Shown here piece after piece: positions 1 to 7,780 of a DNA stretch of 13,956 bases (position 1 is its first letter; each line of letters starts with the position of its first letter). The notes beneath the pieces were generated by a model that was not told where the DNA came from, made no database searches, and saw only the letters and a list, made by a program, of their open reading frames with translations. The translations under genes and the position numbers were made by a program. This DNA is from JAYXXU01 sp049301135 (GTDB taxonomy: Bacteria > Pseudomonadota > Gammaproteobacteria > Pseudomonadales > Moraxellaceae). Location of the stretch: positions 1-13,956 of the forward strand of contig JBAQKP010000168.1 of assembly GCA_049301135.1 (NCBI GenBank). Reading direction: 5' to 3'.

Positions 1-198
1 CACCACCGCAACACCCGCGGCCTGACACACCTCAGCAATCCGCTCATCGTCGGTCGCCACACAAATATCATCGACCCCACGCACTTTACGTGCCTGATCG
101 ACCACCCGCAGCACCATCGGTTTACCATGAATCTCCAGCAATGGCTTACCCGGTAAACGTGAACTGGCATAGCGTGCCGGAATCACCAAATGACGCAT
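1..198 (-). CDS. kdsB: 3-deoxy-manno-octulosonate cytidylyltransferase (CMP-Kdo synthetase), N-terminal part
   Basis: Cytoplasmic enzyme that activates Kdo with CTP to CMP-Kdo for addition to lipid A. Only the first 66 codons are present; the gene runs off the left edge. The start reads MRHLVIPARYASSRLPGKPL, the nucleotide-binding signature of the KdsB family (IPARxxSxRLPGKPL), followed by HGKPMVLRV and ATDDERI, also typical. The ATG at 198 has an AGGAG ribosome site a few bases upstream. It lies 23 bases after lpxK on the same strand, the usual lipid A/Kdo pairing, so it is probably the next gene of the same operon. Identification is firm; nothing can be said about the missing C-terminus. 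Confidence 0.95.
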   Translation of the reverse strand, partial: MRHLVIPARYASSRLPGKPLLEIHGKPMVLRVVDQARKVRGVDDICVATDDERIAEVCQAAGVAVV

Positions 199-221
199 AC
201 ACTTTCTCCTGACTCATTCGT

Positions 222-1328
222 TTAATCGGCTGTGGGCACTAGCCCGACAGCACTGAGTTGCTGATGCAACACCCGATAACAGCCTTCTGACAGGCTGGCC
301 TCAACGGGTAGCACCCAACCATTGACCCCAAGACCAAATAACTTCACCGCATCCTTGCCCGTAGTAACCATCGGCAGCCCATCAGCAAACGCCACATCAG
401 CCGCCACATAATCGTGATGATCGGCAAATGCATGTTCAATCACCACAAAACCTAAGGCACGCAACTGCTGAAAAAACCGCGCCGGATGACCAATTCCCGC
501 CACAGCATGCACACGATCACCGGCACAGGGCTTGATATCATCGTGCTGCTGCATTAGGTTCAGTGGCTGGAGTGGCTGCGCTAACAGTTGCATCTGTAAA
601 TCAGTATCTGTCAACTCAGTATCCGTCTGACCATGGATCAACACAGTACTGTGCTGTAAGCGCTTGGCCGACTCGCGCAAGCTACCGGCTGGCAACAACC
701 AGCCACTGCCGATCCCGCGCGCCGCATCTAATACGATCCATTCGATATCGCGTGCCAAAGCCAAGTGCTGTAAGCCATCATCACTTAAAATCAGCTCGAT
801 CTCAGGATGCGCGGCCAACAAGCACTCAATCGCAGCCTGTCGATTCGGCGCGACTGCCATCGGCACGCCGGTCTGCTGCACGATCAACACCGGCTCATCG
901 CCAACCTGATCAGGGGTGGCCTCAGCAGTCACCAACCTCGGAAACCCGTCTAACTCCTCTGGATCAGTGACCGCCTGATCTTTTGCCGCACTGATCTGCA
1001 CGCCATCGAGTGTTGCAGCGCTGATCTTTGCACCGCTGATCTTTGCACCATAACCTCGACTGATGACACCCACATTGAGCTGGTAGTGCTGCTGTAAGTA
1101 TTTGACCAGATGAATAATCAACGGTGTTTTGCCGCTGCCACCCACCGTAATATTACCCACCACCATCACCGGCACAGGCGCACGATACGCCTGTTGCCAG
1201 CCGAACCGATAGCTGAGTCGGATTAGACCCGTCACCGCCGCATACACTGCCGACAACGGCAACAAAAACACCAACCACCACGCCTGTCGTTGCCATGCGG
1301 CAGGTAACCACTGCTTGATGTCGGCCAT
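222..1328 (-). CDS. lpxK: Tetraacyldisaccharide 4'-kinase (lipid A 4'-kinase)
   Basis: Phosphorylates the 4' position of the tetraacyl disaccharide-1-phosphate to make lipid IVA at the inner membrane. The product is 368 aa. An N-terminal hydrophobic segment is at about 18-36, a P-loop VGGSGKTPL at 62-70, SRGYG at 90-94 and SDDGLQH at 182-188. The open frame extends upstream to 1403, but that would overlap msbA. The ATG at 1328 is preferred because it starts MADIKQWLPAAWQRQ, has an AAGGA site 8-9 bases upstream and lies 16 bases after the msbA stop. Between SRGYG and the conserved DPEELDG...RLVTAE region is an extra stretch of about 25 residues built on a repeated GAKIS unit, which makes the protein longer than the roughly 330 aa usual for the family. 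A second short repeat (TDTEL/TDTDL) lies near residues 235-245. The kinase call is firm; the effect of the insertion is unknown. Confidence 0.95.
   Translation of the reverse strand: MADIKQWLPAAWQRQAWWLVFLLPLSAVYAAVTGLIRLSYRFGWQQAYRAPVPVMVVGNITVGGSGKTPLIIHLVKYLQQHYQLNVGVISRGYGAKISGAKISAATLDGVQISAAKDQAVTDPEELDGFPRLVTAEATPDQVGDEPVLIVQQTGVPMAVAPNRQAAIECLLAAHPEIELILSDDGLQHLALARDIEWIVLDAARGIGSGWLLPAGSLRESAKRLQHSTVLIHGQTDTELTDTDLQMQLLAQPLQPLNLMQQHDDIKPCAGDRVHAVAGIGHPARFFQQLRALGFVVIEHAFADHHDYVAADVAFADGLPMVTTGKDAVKLFGLGVNGWVLPVEASLSEGCYRVLHQQLSAVGLVPTAD
601..630. repeat. Imperfect 15-bp tandem repeat in lpxK
   Basis: Two adjacent 15-base units, 601-615 and 616-630, share 11 of their first 12 bases (tcagtatctgtc and tcagtatccgtc). 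In the LpxK frame they encode TDTEL followed by TDTDL. The unit length is a multiple of three, so reading is preserved. Slippage during replication is the likely origin (inference). Confidence 0.7.
1020..1049. repeat. Exact 15-bp tandem duplication in lpxK (GAKIS unit)
   Basis: The 15-base unit gctgatctttgcacc occurs twice without a gap, at 1020-1034 and 1035-1049. Read on the minus strand it gives GAKIS-GAKIS. A degraded copy (ctgatctgcacgcc) lies at about 991-1004, where the protein reads VQISAA. The duplication keeps the frame and falls just after the conserved SRGYG motif of LpxK, in a stretch not usual for the family. Confidence 0.85.
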
Positions 1329-1344
1329 GCGTGCATCCTTTTGG

Positions 1345-3078
1345 TTAGAGCGGAAGACCGTCGTCAAAATTACGTTGATGTAATTGCGCATATAGCCCAC
1401 CATGCGCTAACAACTCGGTATGGCTGCCCTGCTCCACAATCCGACCTTTGTCCATCACCACAATCCGATCCGCTTGCTCAATGGTGGACAAGCGGTGCGC
1501 GATCACAATCGTGGTACGGTCTTGCATCGCCGTATTGAGTGCTTGCTGAATATAATGCTCCGACTCATTGTCCAACGCACTGGTCGCTTCATCCAAAATC
1601 AAAATCGGCGCATCCTTCAGTAACGCCCGTGCAATCGCCAAGCGCTGCCGTTGCCCGCCAGACAATGACAAACCGCTTTCACCAATCAGCGTGTCATAGC
1701 CTTGTGGCAATTTTTCGATAAATTGATCTGCATACGCCGCCGCCGCCGCCGCACGCACCTCATCGAGTGACTTACTCGACAACTGACCATAAGCAATATT
1801 TTCGCGCACACTGCGATCAAATAAAATCACCTGCTGCCCAACACTCGCGATCTGACTGCGCAAACAATCCAAGCGTAGCGCCTGTACCGGCTCACCATCA
1901 AACAACAACTCACCACGACTAATCTCTTGGCCACGGGTCAGCAAATTAATCAAGCTGGTTTTGCCCGCACCACTACGCCCGACCACTGCAATGGTTTCAC
2001 CGGCCTGAATGGTTAAATTAAAATCATCCAGCGCCGTCGTGCCATCTGGATAATCAAAACCGACCGCGCGAAACTCAATGTTGCCGTGTAGGCGGCGCTC
2101 AATCGTGCCGTTGTCTGGTTCAGCCGGTTGATCAATCAGCGCAAACACCGAGGCCGCTGCCGCAACACCGCGCTGAATCTGTTGGTTAATATCAGTCAAG
2201 GCGCGTACTGGCTTACTCAGCAAACCCGCCGCACCGATATAAGCAATAAACTCACCCGCACTGGTATCGCCAAACACTTCAGGCCGCAACGCCAAGTACA
2301 CCACCACCGCCATCGCAGTTGCCATCAGCAACTGTACAGCAGGCGTGTTAATACTCGCGGTAATCACGACCTTCAGGCCTTTTTTTAGATTATCGCGAGA
2401 GGCTTGTTCAAAGCGTGCCGCTTCATACGGTAAGCCACCGTAGTTTTTCACCACACTATAGCCGTTGATGGTTTCATTGACGATGTGGCTGACCTCACCC
2501 ATCGAATCTTGAATCTGCTGCGACAAGCGCCGAAACCGTTTACCCGCATAACGTACCAATAACGCAATAAACGGAATCACCGCCAGCAACGTTAGCGATA
2601 AACGCCAATTGGTATAAAACAAAAATCCCAACAACCCAACAACCACCAACCCATCACGCAGCAAAGTTTTCAGTGAATCGGTCGCCGCGCCGGTCACTTG
2701 CTCCACATCAAAAATCAACTTGGCCGACAAATGTCCGCTGGAATTGGCCAAATAAAATGCGGTCGGCAATTTAATCAGTTGATTAAACACCTCTATACGC
2801 AACTGATAGACCAAGCTGCGCGCCATCACCGCACTAAAATAATTACCTAAAAATGCACCTATACCACGCACCACAAAGAGCAAAATAATAAAAGCTGGAA
2901 ATAGGTTCATCGACTCGCGATGCCCGCCATTAATCGCATCAATAATAAACTGCATAAGTTTGGCAACGGCCACTTCGGTCGCCGCATTGATGGTAAAGCC
3001 TAGAACGACCAATAAAATCGCCCACCAATACGATTTTAAATAGCTAATCAGGCGTAGATAAATCGTCAAATTTGACAC
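1345..3078 (-). CDS. msbA: Lipid A export ABC transporter, ATP-binding/permease protein
   Basis: Homodimeric half-transporter that flips lipid A-core across the inner membrane using ATP. With the GTG start at 3078 the product is 577 aa, close to the usual 580. An N-terminal six-helix membrane domain occupies roughly 10-310 and the ATPase domain roughly 330-577. Visible motifs are Walker A GRSGAGKT at 367-374, Q-loop in SVGQQVILFD, signature LSGGQ at 472-476, Walker B ILILDE at 492-497 and the H-loop histidine at about 528. The open frame continues to a GTG at 3105 inside exbD. The 3078 GTG is preferred because it begins MSNLTIYLRL, is one base past the exbD stop and has GGAGAG about 10 bases upstream. 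It precedes lpxK, a very common arrangement, so the product of LpxK feeds into its substrate. A role in exporting another lipid is unlikely in this context. Confidence 0.95.
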   Translation of the reverse strand: MSNLTIYLRLISYLKSYWWAILLVVLGFTINAATEVAVAKLMQFIIDAINGGHRESMNLFPAFIILLFVVRGIGAFLGNYFSAVMARSLVYQLRIEVFNQLIKLPTAFYLANSSGHLSAKLIFDVEQVTGAATDSLKTLLRDGLVVVGLLGFLFYTNWRLSLTLLAVIPFIALLVRYAGKRFRRLSQQIQDSMGEVSHIVNETINGYSVVKNYGGLPYEAARFEQASRDNLKKGLKVVITASINTPAVQLLMATAMAVVVYLALRPEVFGDTSAGEFIAYIGAAGLLSKPVRALTDINQQIQRGVAAAASVFALIDQPAEPDNGTIERRLHGNIEFRAVGFDYPDGTTALDDFNLTIQAGETIAVVGRSGAGKTSLINLLTRGQEISRGELLFDGEPVQALRLDCLRSQIASVGQQVILFDRSVRENIAYGQLSSKSLDEVRAAAAAAYADQFIEKLPQGYDTLIGESGLSLSGGQRQRLAIARALLKDAPILILDEATSALDNESEHYIQQALNTAMQDRTTIVIAHRLSTIEQADRIVVMDKGRIVEQGSHTELLAHGGLYAQLHQRNFDDGLPL

Positions 3079-3079
3079 G

Positions 3080-3505
3080 TTAAGGACGCTCTCCGACTGG
3101 CACACGAGTGCTGATATTAATATTCACAAAACCAACTTTGCCCGCCACATCCATCACGCGCACCACCGACTGATGATTGGCTTTACCGTCAGCAGCAATC
3201 ACCAGTGGTAAGCGTGCATCGCTGGATCTGGCTTGTTTTAACGCGGCCGTCAATTCCGCTTCGCTATCACCCAGCAATGGCTGGCCATTGACGTGATACT
3301 TGCCATCAGCACTGATCGCCACTTCGACCTTTTTCGGTTGCTTGCCCGCTGGGACACCAGTCGCTTGCGGCAACACCAAATTCAACCGACTGTGCTGATT
3401 AAAGGTGGTCGACAACAATAAAAACACCACCAAAAACAGCAGACAATCAATCATCGGCGTGAGGTTCATCTCCAACGGCTCAATCTTCGGCTTGCGAAAT
3501 TTCAT
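3080..3505 (-). CDS. exbD: ExbD/TolR-family energy-transducing membrane protein
   Basis: Product of 141 aa with the ExbD/TolR layout: a short cytoplasmic N-terminus, one membrane helix at about 18-36 (MIDCLLFLVVFLLLS) and a periplasmic domain. Asp20 in the NLTPMID motif matches the proton-pathway aspartate of the family. In known systems ExbD works with ExbB to couple proton flow to an outer-membrane task through TonB or a similar protein. No tonB gene is visible here. It follows exbB by 15 bases and ends one base before the msbA GTG, so translation of the two is probably coupled. Its place just before msbA-lpxK suggests an envelope role linked with lipopolysaccharide genes, but that is inference from position. 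TolR is the alternative name; without tolA, tolB or pal nearby, ExbD is the safer label. Confidence 0.9.
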   Translation of the reverse strand: MKFRKPKIEPLEMNLTPMIDCLLFLVVFLLLSTTFNQHSRLNLVLPQATGVPAGKQPKKVEVAISADGKYHVNGQPLLGDSEAELTAALKQARSSDARLPLVIAADGKANHQSVVRVMDVAGKVGFVNINISTRVPVGERP

Positions 3506-3520
3506 TGGATCGGCCTCAGG

Positions 3521-4207
3521 TTAACAGTCGGCGCGTTGTTGCAGCAGCGACGCGGGCATCTCATCTAGATGCAAGGCTGAGGTCGCACTGACATGCGGCG
3601 CAGTACCAGGCCCGAGTAGACCGTGAGTCAATCGACTGGCCTGCTCCTCCATTTCTACTGCCAGATCGACAACTTTACGTTGATAGTAGCGATACGCCAC
3701 CAAGGCCGGAATCGCCACCACCATACCGGCCGCCGTGGTAATCAACGCTTGCGAAATCCCCCCCGCCAACAGGGCGGGATCGGTCGTCCCCCCAGCATTG
3801 ACGGCCAAAAAAGACTCAATAATCCCCAGCACCGTACCGAGCAAGCCCAGCAACGGCGCGATATTGCCAATCGTGCCGAGGAGGTTCAAGTTTTTTTCGA
3901 GGCGATGAATCTGGCTACTGGCGCGGCTTTGCATCTGCAAAGTCATATAATCCAGACCTGCACCGGCGTTTAACACGCCTGCCGCCAAAATATCACCGAG
4001 CGGACTGGCATGCTGAATTTGCCGTAACTCCTGCTCACTCAACTGACCTTGATCAATTTTTTTGACCAAACGATCCGCCAAGCCCAGCGGTGCAATTTTT
4101 TGCGCACGCATCCGTACCGCCCGCTCCAAAGTAATCACTAAGGCAATCACTGAGCAGAGCAAGATCGGTGCCATCAGCCAGCCACCGGCGTAAATCAGTT
4201 CCCACAT
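3521..4207 (-). CDS. exbB: ExbB/TolQ/MotA-family proton channel protein
   Basis: Product of 228 aa with three membrane segments: about 8-27 (AGGWLMAPILLCSVIALVIT), about 108-130 (LGTIGNIAPLLGLLGTVLGI) and about 148-172. The GNIAPLLGLLGTVLGIIESF region is the family signature. The protein should form the multimeric channel around ExbD in the inner membrane. The start ATG at 4207 has GAGGA 8 bases upstream. It lies 48 bases after parB and 15 before exbD. Two G-runs (7 and 6 G on the coding strand) occur near 3758-3793 in the codons for AGGI and AGGTTD, in frame. ExbB versus TolQ cannot be settled by eye, but the partner gene and the neighbourhood favour the ExbB-like pair found before msbA in related bacteria. 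Confidence 0.9.
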   Translation of the reverse strand: MWELIYAGGWLMAPILLCSVIALVITLERAVRMRAQKIAPLGLADRLVKKIDQGQLSEQELRQIQHASPLGDILAAGVLNAGAGLDYMTLQMQSRASSQIHRLEKNLNLLGTIGNIAPLLGLLGTVLGIIESFLAVNAGGTTDPALLAGGISQALITTAAGMVVAIPALVAYRYYQRKVVDLAVEMEEQASRLTHGLLGPGTAPHVSATSALHLDEMPASLLQQRADC

Positions 4208-4255
4208 TTAAGCAATCCTCGTTGTTGTTATCTGGAAGGGCGGCTCAAGCGGCCA

Positions 4256-5170
4256 TCAGCCCAACTCTTCAGTCGGCTGACCCATCACCGCCAAAATCCC
4301 ATCCAGCTCATCCAGTGAATGATAGCGGATGGTCAGGCGGCCTTTGCCCTTGTCATTGTGTTCGATCTGCACGGGCGCACCGAATCGCTCCGACAAACGT
4401 TGACTGAGCTTTTCGACATCCGGCGGCAACACCCGCATTGGCTTGGTCGGGGCAGGATTAAGGCGATCCCGAATCAACTGTTCGGTCTGGCGTACTGACA
4501 GCCCACGCGAGACCACTTCACGCGCCAGCTCAATCTGGGTTGCTGCGTCAAGCGACAGTAACGCACGCGCATGTCCCATGTCCAAGTCGCCATGTTCTAG
4601 CAAGGTTTTAACTTCGGCTTGCAGGCCGATCAGCCGCAGCAAATTGGATACTGTGGTGCGGGCTTTGCCGACCGCATCGGCGATCTCTTGATGACTCATG
4701 CCAAATTCATCATGAAAGCGTTGCAGCGCATTGGCCTGTTCCATCGGTGACAGGTCTTCGCGCTGAATGTTTTCGATCAGCGCCAATGCAATCGCCAGCT
4801 CATCCGGCAGATCGCGAATAATCGCTGGAATATGCGTTAGACCGGCTTGTTTGGCGGCACGCCAGCGTCGTTCACCGGCGACAATTTCGTACTGCACGCC
4901 CTGTAGCGCTGGATTGCCACCGAGACGACGCACCACAATCGGCTGCATCACCCCATGTCGCTGAATCGATGCCGCCAGATCATTTAAACTCTCTGGACTC
5001 ATCTCACGACGTGGCTGGTACTCGCCGCGCTGTAAGCATTCGAGTGCCAACTCATCAAGCTGCGCACCCGCATGGCTGGACTGGCTGTTTTGCACGTCGT
5101 CACGCGCTTGCTTAATCGAACCCAACAACGCATCCAAACCGCGTCCTTGGGCTAACCCTCGTTTTTTCAT
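4256..5170 (-). CDS. parB: Chromosome partitioning protein ParB (CTPase, parS-binding)
   Basis: DNA-binding protein that loads at parS sites as a CTP-dependent sliding clamp and works with ParA in segregating the replication origin. The product is 304 aa. It has the N-terminal ParA-contact region (RGLAQGRGLDALLG, 4-17), the CTP-binding motif GERRWRAA at 99-106, ENIQRED at 133-139, a helix-turn-helix at about 158-180 (SHQEIADAVGKARTTVSNLL), and a C-terminal dimerisation domain. The start ATG at 5170 overlaps the parA stop by 4 bases (ATGA), so the two are translationally coupled. The gene arrangement parA-parB after rsmG is the classic chromosomal one rather than a plasmid one. I found no full parS palindrome in this window. 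Confidence 0.95.
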   Translation of the reverse strand: MKKRGLAQGRGLDALLGSIKQARDDVQNSQSSHAGAQLDELALECLQRGEYQPRREMSPESLNDLAASIQRHGVMQPIVVRRLGGNPALQGVQYEIVAGERRWRAAKQAGLTHIPAIIRDLPDELAIALALIENIQREDLSPMEQANALQRFHDEFGMSHQEIADAVGKARTTVSNLLRLIGLQAEVKTLLEHGDLDMGHARALLSLDAATQIELAREVVSRGLSVRQTEQLIRDRLNPAPTKPMRVLPPDVEKLSQRLSERFGAPVQIEHNDKGKGRLTIRYHSLDELDGILAVMGQPTEELG

Positions 5171-5955
5171 GCGACCTTTCCTTTTGCCTTTTTCTTTTTA
5201 CTTTGCCGGATCACTTCCGCCGCCAAATTTAAATACGCCAACGAACCACGTGAATTTTTATCAAAAAACATCACCGGCAAACCATGCGCAGGGGCTTCAG
5301 CCAAGCGCACATTACGCGGGATCACGGTTTGTAGCATTTGCTCTGGAAAATGTTTTTCAAGCTCGCGCGACACATCATTGGTCAAGGTATTGCGTGGATC
5401 GTACAAGGTGCGCACCACGCCACGAATATGCAACGCCGGATTTAGGGTACTGCGAATCCGCTCCACCGTAGCGGCCAGATCGGCCAGCCCTTCGAGCGCG
5501 TAATATTCGCACTGCATTGGGATGATCACCCCATCGGCAGCACACAACGCATTCACGGTGAGCAAGTTTAAGCTGGGCGCACAATCAATCAAAATATAAT
5601 CAAACTGACTGGCAATCCGGCCAATCGCGTCTTTGAGTACATACTCACGCCGATTTTTCTCAAACAGCGATAGCTCAATCCCAGAGAGCTCACGATTAGC
5701 ACCGATCACTTTATAGCCAGCATCGGTCGGCTGAATCACCGCTTCAATCGGGGCATCATCCAGCAACACGTCGGCCACGCTATACGGCAGATCGGTTTTT
5801 TGCAGACCAGAACCCATGGTCGCGTTGCCTTGTGGATCAAGGTCAATCAGCAACACGCGTTTTTTCAGTACACCTAATGAAGCGGCTAAATTTACCGCTG
5901 TGGTGGTTTTACCCACACCACCTTTCTGGTTGGCAATCGCCAGAATCTCGGTCAT
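5167..5955 (-). CDS. parA: Chromosome partitioning ATPase ParA (Soj)
   Basis: Walker-type ATPase that forms a nucleoid-bound gradient and moves ParB-parS complexes. The product is 262 aa, the short chromosomal type without an N-terminal DNA-binding domain. The deviant Walker A KGGVGKTT is at 11-18, the A' motif LIDLDPQGN at 36-44, and Walker B YILIDCAPSLN near 140-150. The C-terminus is basic (SKKKKAKGK). It starts at ATG 5955, 33 bases after the rsmG stop. The ribosome site is weak (only GGAT some 11 bases upstream), so its translation may depend on ribosomes coming from rsmG. It overlaps parB by 4 bases. Family and role are secure. Confidence 0.95.
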   Translation of the reverse strand: MTEILAIANQKGGVGKTTTAVNLAASLGVLKKRVLLIDLDPQGNATMGSGLQKTDLPYSVADVLLDDAPIEAVIQPTDAGYKVIGANRELSGIELSLFEKNRREYVLKDAIGRIASQFDYILIDCAPSLNLLTVNALCAADGVIIPMQCEYYALEGLADLAATVERIRSTLNPALHIRGVVRTLYDPRNTLTNDVSRELEKHFPEQMLQTVIPRNVRLAEAPAHGLPVMFFDKNSRGSLAYLNLAAEVIRQSKKKKAKGKVA

Positions 5956-5988
5956 CTTGGGTGATCATCCATCATAAAATCAATCGGT

Positions 5989-6639
5989 TCACACAGCAGG
6001 CTTGCCGTCTTTGGGTCGCAATACAATCAAATGCCGTGCTTCATCCAGATTCGGCACATGCAATAACACCACTTGCTGCTGATAGTCGGCTTGTAGTTGC
6101 TGCATTTCTTCGCTCGGTAACAGTGCTTTCATCGCGGCCAACACGCCATGTGGCGCCAAATAAGGCTGGCCGACTTGGGCAAAATCAGTCAACGCCGCAA
6201 ACGCCCGACTGGTCACCACATTAAACTGCCCCAACTCACGCTGCGCCGCTTGATCTTCGACGCGGACATGCACCGGCTTGGCATTACTGACCTTGAGATC
6301 AGCGGTCACTTGGCGTAAAAAACGAATTTTTTTACTGTTCGAGTCGAGCAACACGCACTCACGCTCCGGCTGACAGATCGCAATCACCATCCCTGGCAAG
6401 CCGCCGCCTGTGCCAATGTCGAGCAAGCGACCGGCGGGCAAATGCGGCAAAATACTCAAGCTGTCCAGCAAGTGGCGTACCAACATCGCTTCTGGCTCAC
6501 GGATCGAGGTCAGGTTAAATGCCTTGTTCCACAGCGCCAGTTGGTCTTGATATTGCAACAAACGATTCAGCGTTTCATCACTCAGGCTCAGTCCCATTTG
6601 GGTCACGCCGGTTTTTAAACTAGTCAACAAAGGGTGCAT
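5989..6639 (-). CDS. rsmG: 16S rRNA (guanine527-N7)-methyltransferase
   Basis: Methylates G527 of 16S rRNA with S-adenosylmethionine; loss is linked to low-level streptomycin resistance in other bacteria. The product is 216 aa from the ATG at 6639. The SAM-binding motif DIGTGGGLPG is at 74-83, after the conserved WNKAFNLTSI and HLLDSL blocks, and LDSNSKKIRFL follows. A TTG six bases further upstream (6645) could extend it by two residues; the ATG is preferred with a TGGA sequence 7 bases upstream. It is the first gene of the rsmG-parA-parB run and sits after the tsf terminator. In many genomes mnmG precedes it; here tsf does, which points to a rearrangement (inference). Confidence 0.94.
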   Translation of the reverse strand: MHPLLTSLKTGVTQMGLSLSDETLNRLLQYQDQLALWNKAFNLTSIREPEAMLVRHLLDSLSILPHLPAGRLLDIGTGGGLPGMVIAICQPERECVLLDSNSKKIRFLRQVTADLKVSNAKPVHVRVEDQAAQRELGQFNVVTSRAFAALTDFAQVGQPYLAPHGVLAAMKALLPSEEMQQLQADYQQQVVLLHVPNLDEARHLIVLRPKDGKPAV

Positions 6640-6718
6640 GCTCAATCCAGCAAAATCAGGCCAGTAACGGGATACAAATCAGTCAGTCAACCGCGTTCGG
6701 GTGGCTTGTCGCGCATGA

Positions 6719-6727
6719 ATCATAGCA
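6719..6727 (-). promoter_or_regulatory. Extended -10 promoter candidate for rsmG-parAB-exbBD-msbA-lpxK-kdsB
   Basis: On the minus strand the sequence TGCTATGAT fits an extended -10 element (TGnTATAAT with one mismatch) and is followed by a GC-rich stretch (TCATGCGCGAC). No good -35 is seen at 16-18 bases, which extended -10 promoters can tolerate. Start of transcription would be near 6712, about 70 bases before rsmG. It lies just past the tsf terminator, so it is the only promoter candidate I see for the long left-hand run. Confidence 0.5.
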
Positions 6728-6768
6728 TGGCTGGGCTGATCTATGGGCATTGCTGCTTTTTGCTGGGC

Positions 6769-6811
6769 AAAAAAACACCCCGCAGTTTTAGTCAAACTGC
6801 GAGGTGTTTTT
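6769..6811 (-). terminator. Intrinsic terminator after tsf
   Basis: Arms at 6771-6788 and 6794-6811 form an 18-bp stem with a 5-base loop. The one imperfect position is a C-A mismatch on the plus strand but a G-U pair in minus-strand RNA, so the hairpin is optimal for transcripts coming from tsf. The RNA end is a run of U (complement of 6769-6775). It lies about 35 bases past the tsf stop. Confidence 0.92.
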
Positions 6812-6846
6812 GAGCACAACGCTAATTAAAGCGCGACCCGAAACGC

Positions 6847-7731
6847 TTACTGGGCAGCAGCAGCGGCCGCTTGGGCAGCAGCAACTTCTTCAGCAAAGTT
6901 TTCTTGCTTCTTCTCGATGCCTTCACCGACTTCCAAACGCACCACTTGAGTGACGGTCATGCCAGCCGCTTTCAGTACGTCAGCAACTTTTTTCTCGTTG
7001 TCGATCACGTACATCTGACGGGTCAAGGTGACTTCGTTCAGAAACTTGTCCAGTGAACCGGTGATCATTTTTTCAACGATGTTTTCTGGTTTGCCTGACT
7101 CACGGGCTTTAGCGGCGAAAATTTCTTTTTCGCGTGCCAAGATGTCCGCAGGAACGTCTTCAGCGTTGATCGCCATTGGATTAAATGCCGCAACGTGCAT
7201 CGCTACGCCTTTGCCGGTTTCATCGTTGCCGCCGCTATAAGCGACTGCTACACCGATTTTTAGACCATGCTTGTACACCGCCAAGTTTTCGCCTTCAACG
7301 ATGGTGGCGCGACGCACTTGGATGTTTTCACCGATTTTTTGTACCAAGGCAACACGGGCTTCTTCGACAGTCACGCCGTCTGCATAGGCGAGACCGGCAA
7401 TGACCGCAACGTCAGTTTGGCTGTTGGCCAGTGCCACTTGTGCCACTTGATTGGCAAATGCAGCAAAGTTGTCATCTTTGGCAACGAAGTCGGTTTGGCT
7501 GTTGACTTCGAGCAGCAGGGCTTTGTTGCCCTCTTGCGCGATGATGATGGCGCCGTCAGCAGCGATGTTACCGGCTTTTTTGGCGGCTTTGGCTTGGCCT
7601 GATTTACGCAGGTTATCAATCGACAGTTCGATATCGCCACCAGCCTCTTCCAGTGCTTTTTTGCATTCCATCATGCCCAAACCAGTGCGGTCGCGCAGTT
7701 CTTTTACCATGCTTGCTGTAATAGCGGTCAT
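6847..7731 (-). CDS. tsf: Translation elongation factor Ts
   Basis: Nucleotide exchange factor that regenerates EF-Tu-GTP. The product is 294 aa, slightly above the usual 283. The N-terminal UBA-like domain begins MTAITASMVKELRDRTGLGM, followed by MECKKALEEAGGD; the NSQTDFVAKD core motif that contacts EF-Tu is at about 77-86. The C-terminus ends in an alanine-rich tail (EEVAAAQAAAAAAQ). ATG 7731 has GAGGA 7 bases upstream. It follows rpsB after a 162-base spacer that contains a terminator-like hairpin, so its level is probably set by read-through from the rpsB promoter. I see no good promoter between the genes. A strong terminator closes the operon downstream. Confidence 0.97.
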   Translation of the reverse strand: MTAITASMVKELRDRTGLGMMECKKALEEAGGDIELSIDNLRKSGQAKAAKKAGNIAADGAIIIAQEGNKALLLEVNSQTDFVAKDDNFAAFANQVAQVALANSQTDVAVIAGLAYADGVTVEEARVALVQKIGENIQVRRATIVEGENLAVYKHGLKIGVAVAYSGGNDETGKGVAMHVAAFNPMAINAEDVPADILAREKEIFAAKARESGKPENIVEKMITGSLDKFLNEVTLTRQMYVIDNEKKVADVLKAAGMTVTQVVRLEVGEGIEKKQENFAEEVAAAQAAAAAAQ

Positions 7732-7780
7732 GTTGTGTTCCTCAATATCTGTCTAAAAGATCAGTGTAAAAATCCGGTAT

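Noticed and set aside
563..970. Open frames on the plus strand opposite lpxK
   Set aside because: They lie wholly inside a well-supported conserved gene, resemble no family and lack ribosome sites; they are shadows.
1329..1403. Upstream extension of lpxK by 25 codons
   Set aside because: It would overlap the end of msbA and add non-family residues. The internal ATG at 1328 has a good ribosome site and the usual LpxK start.
3758..3793. Runs of 7 and 6 C in exbB (G on the coding strand) as a phase-variable tract
   Set aside because: Runs are short, the frame is open and the residues (AGGI, AGGTTD) fit the family, so there is no sign of switching.
5241..5258. parS-like sequence with CACGTG inside parA
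   Set aside because: Only the central bases match; the outer arms TGTT/AACA are missing.
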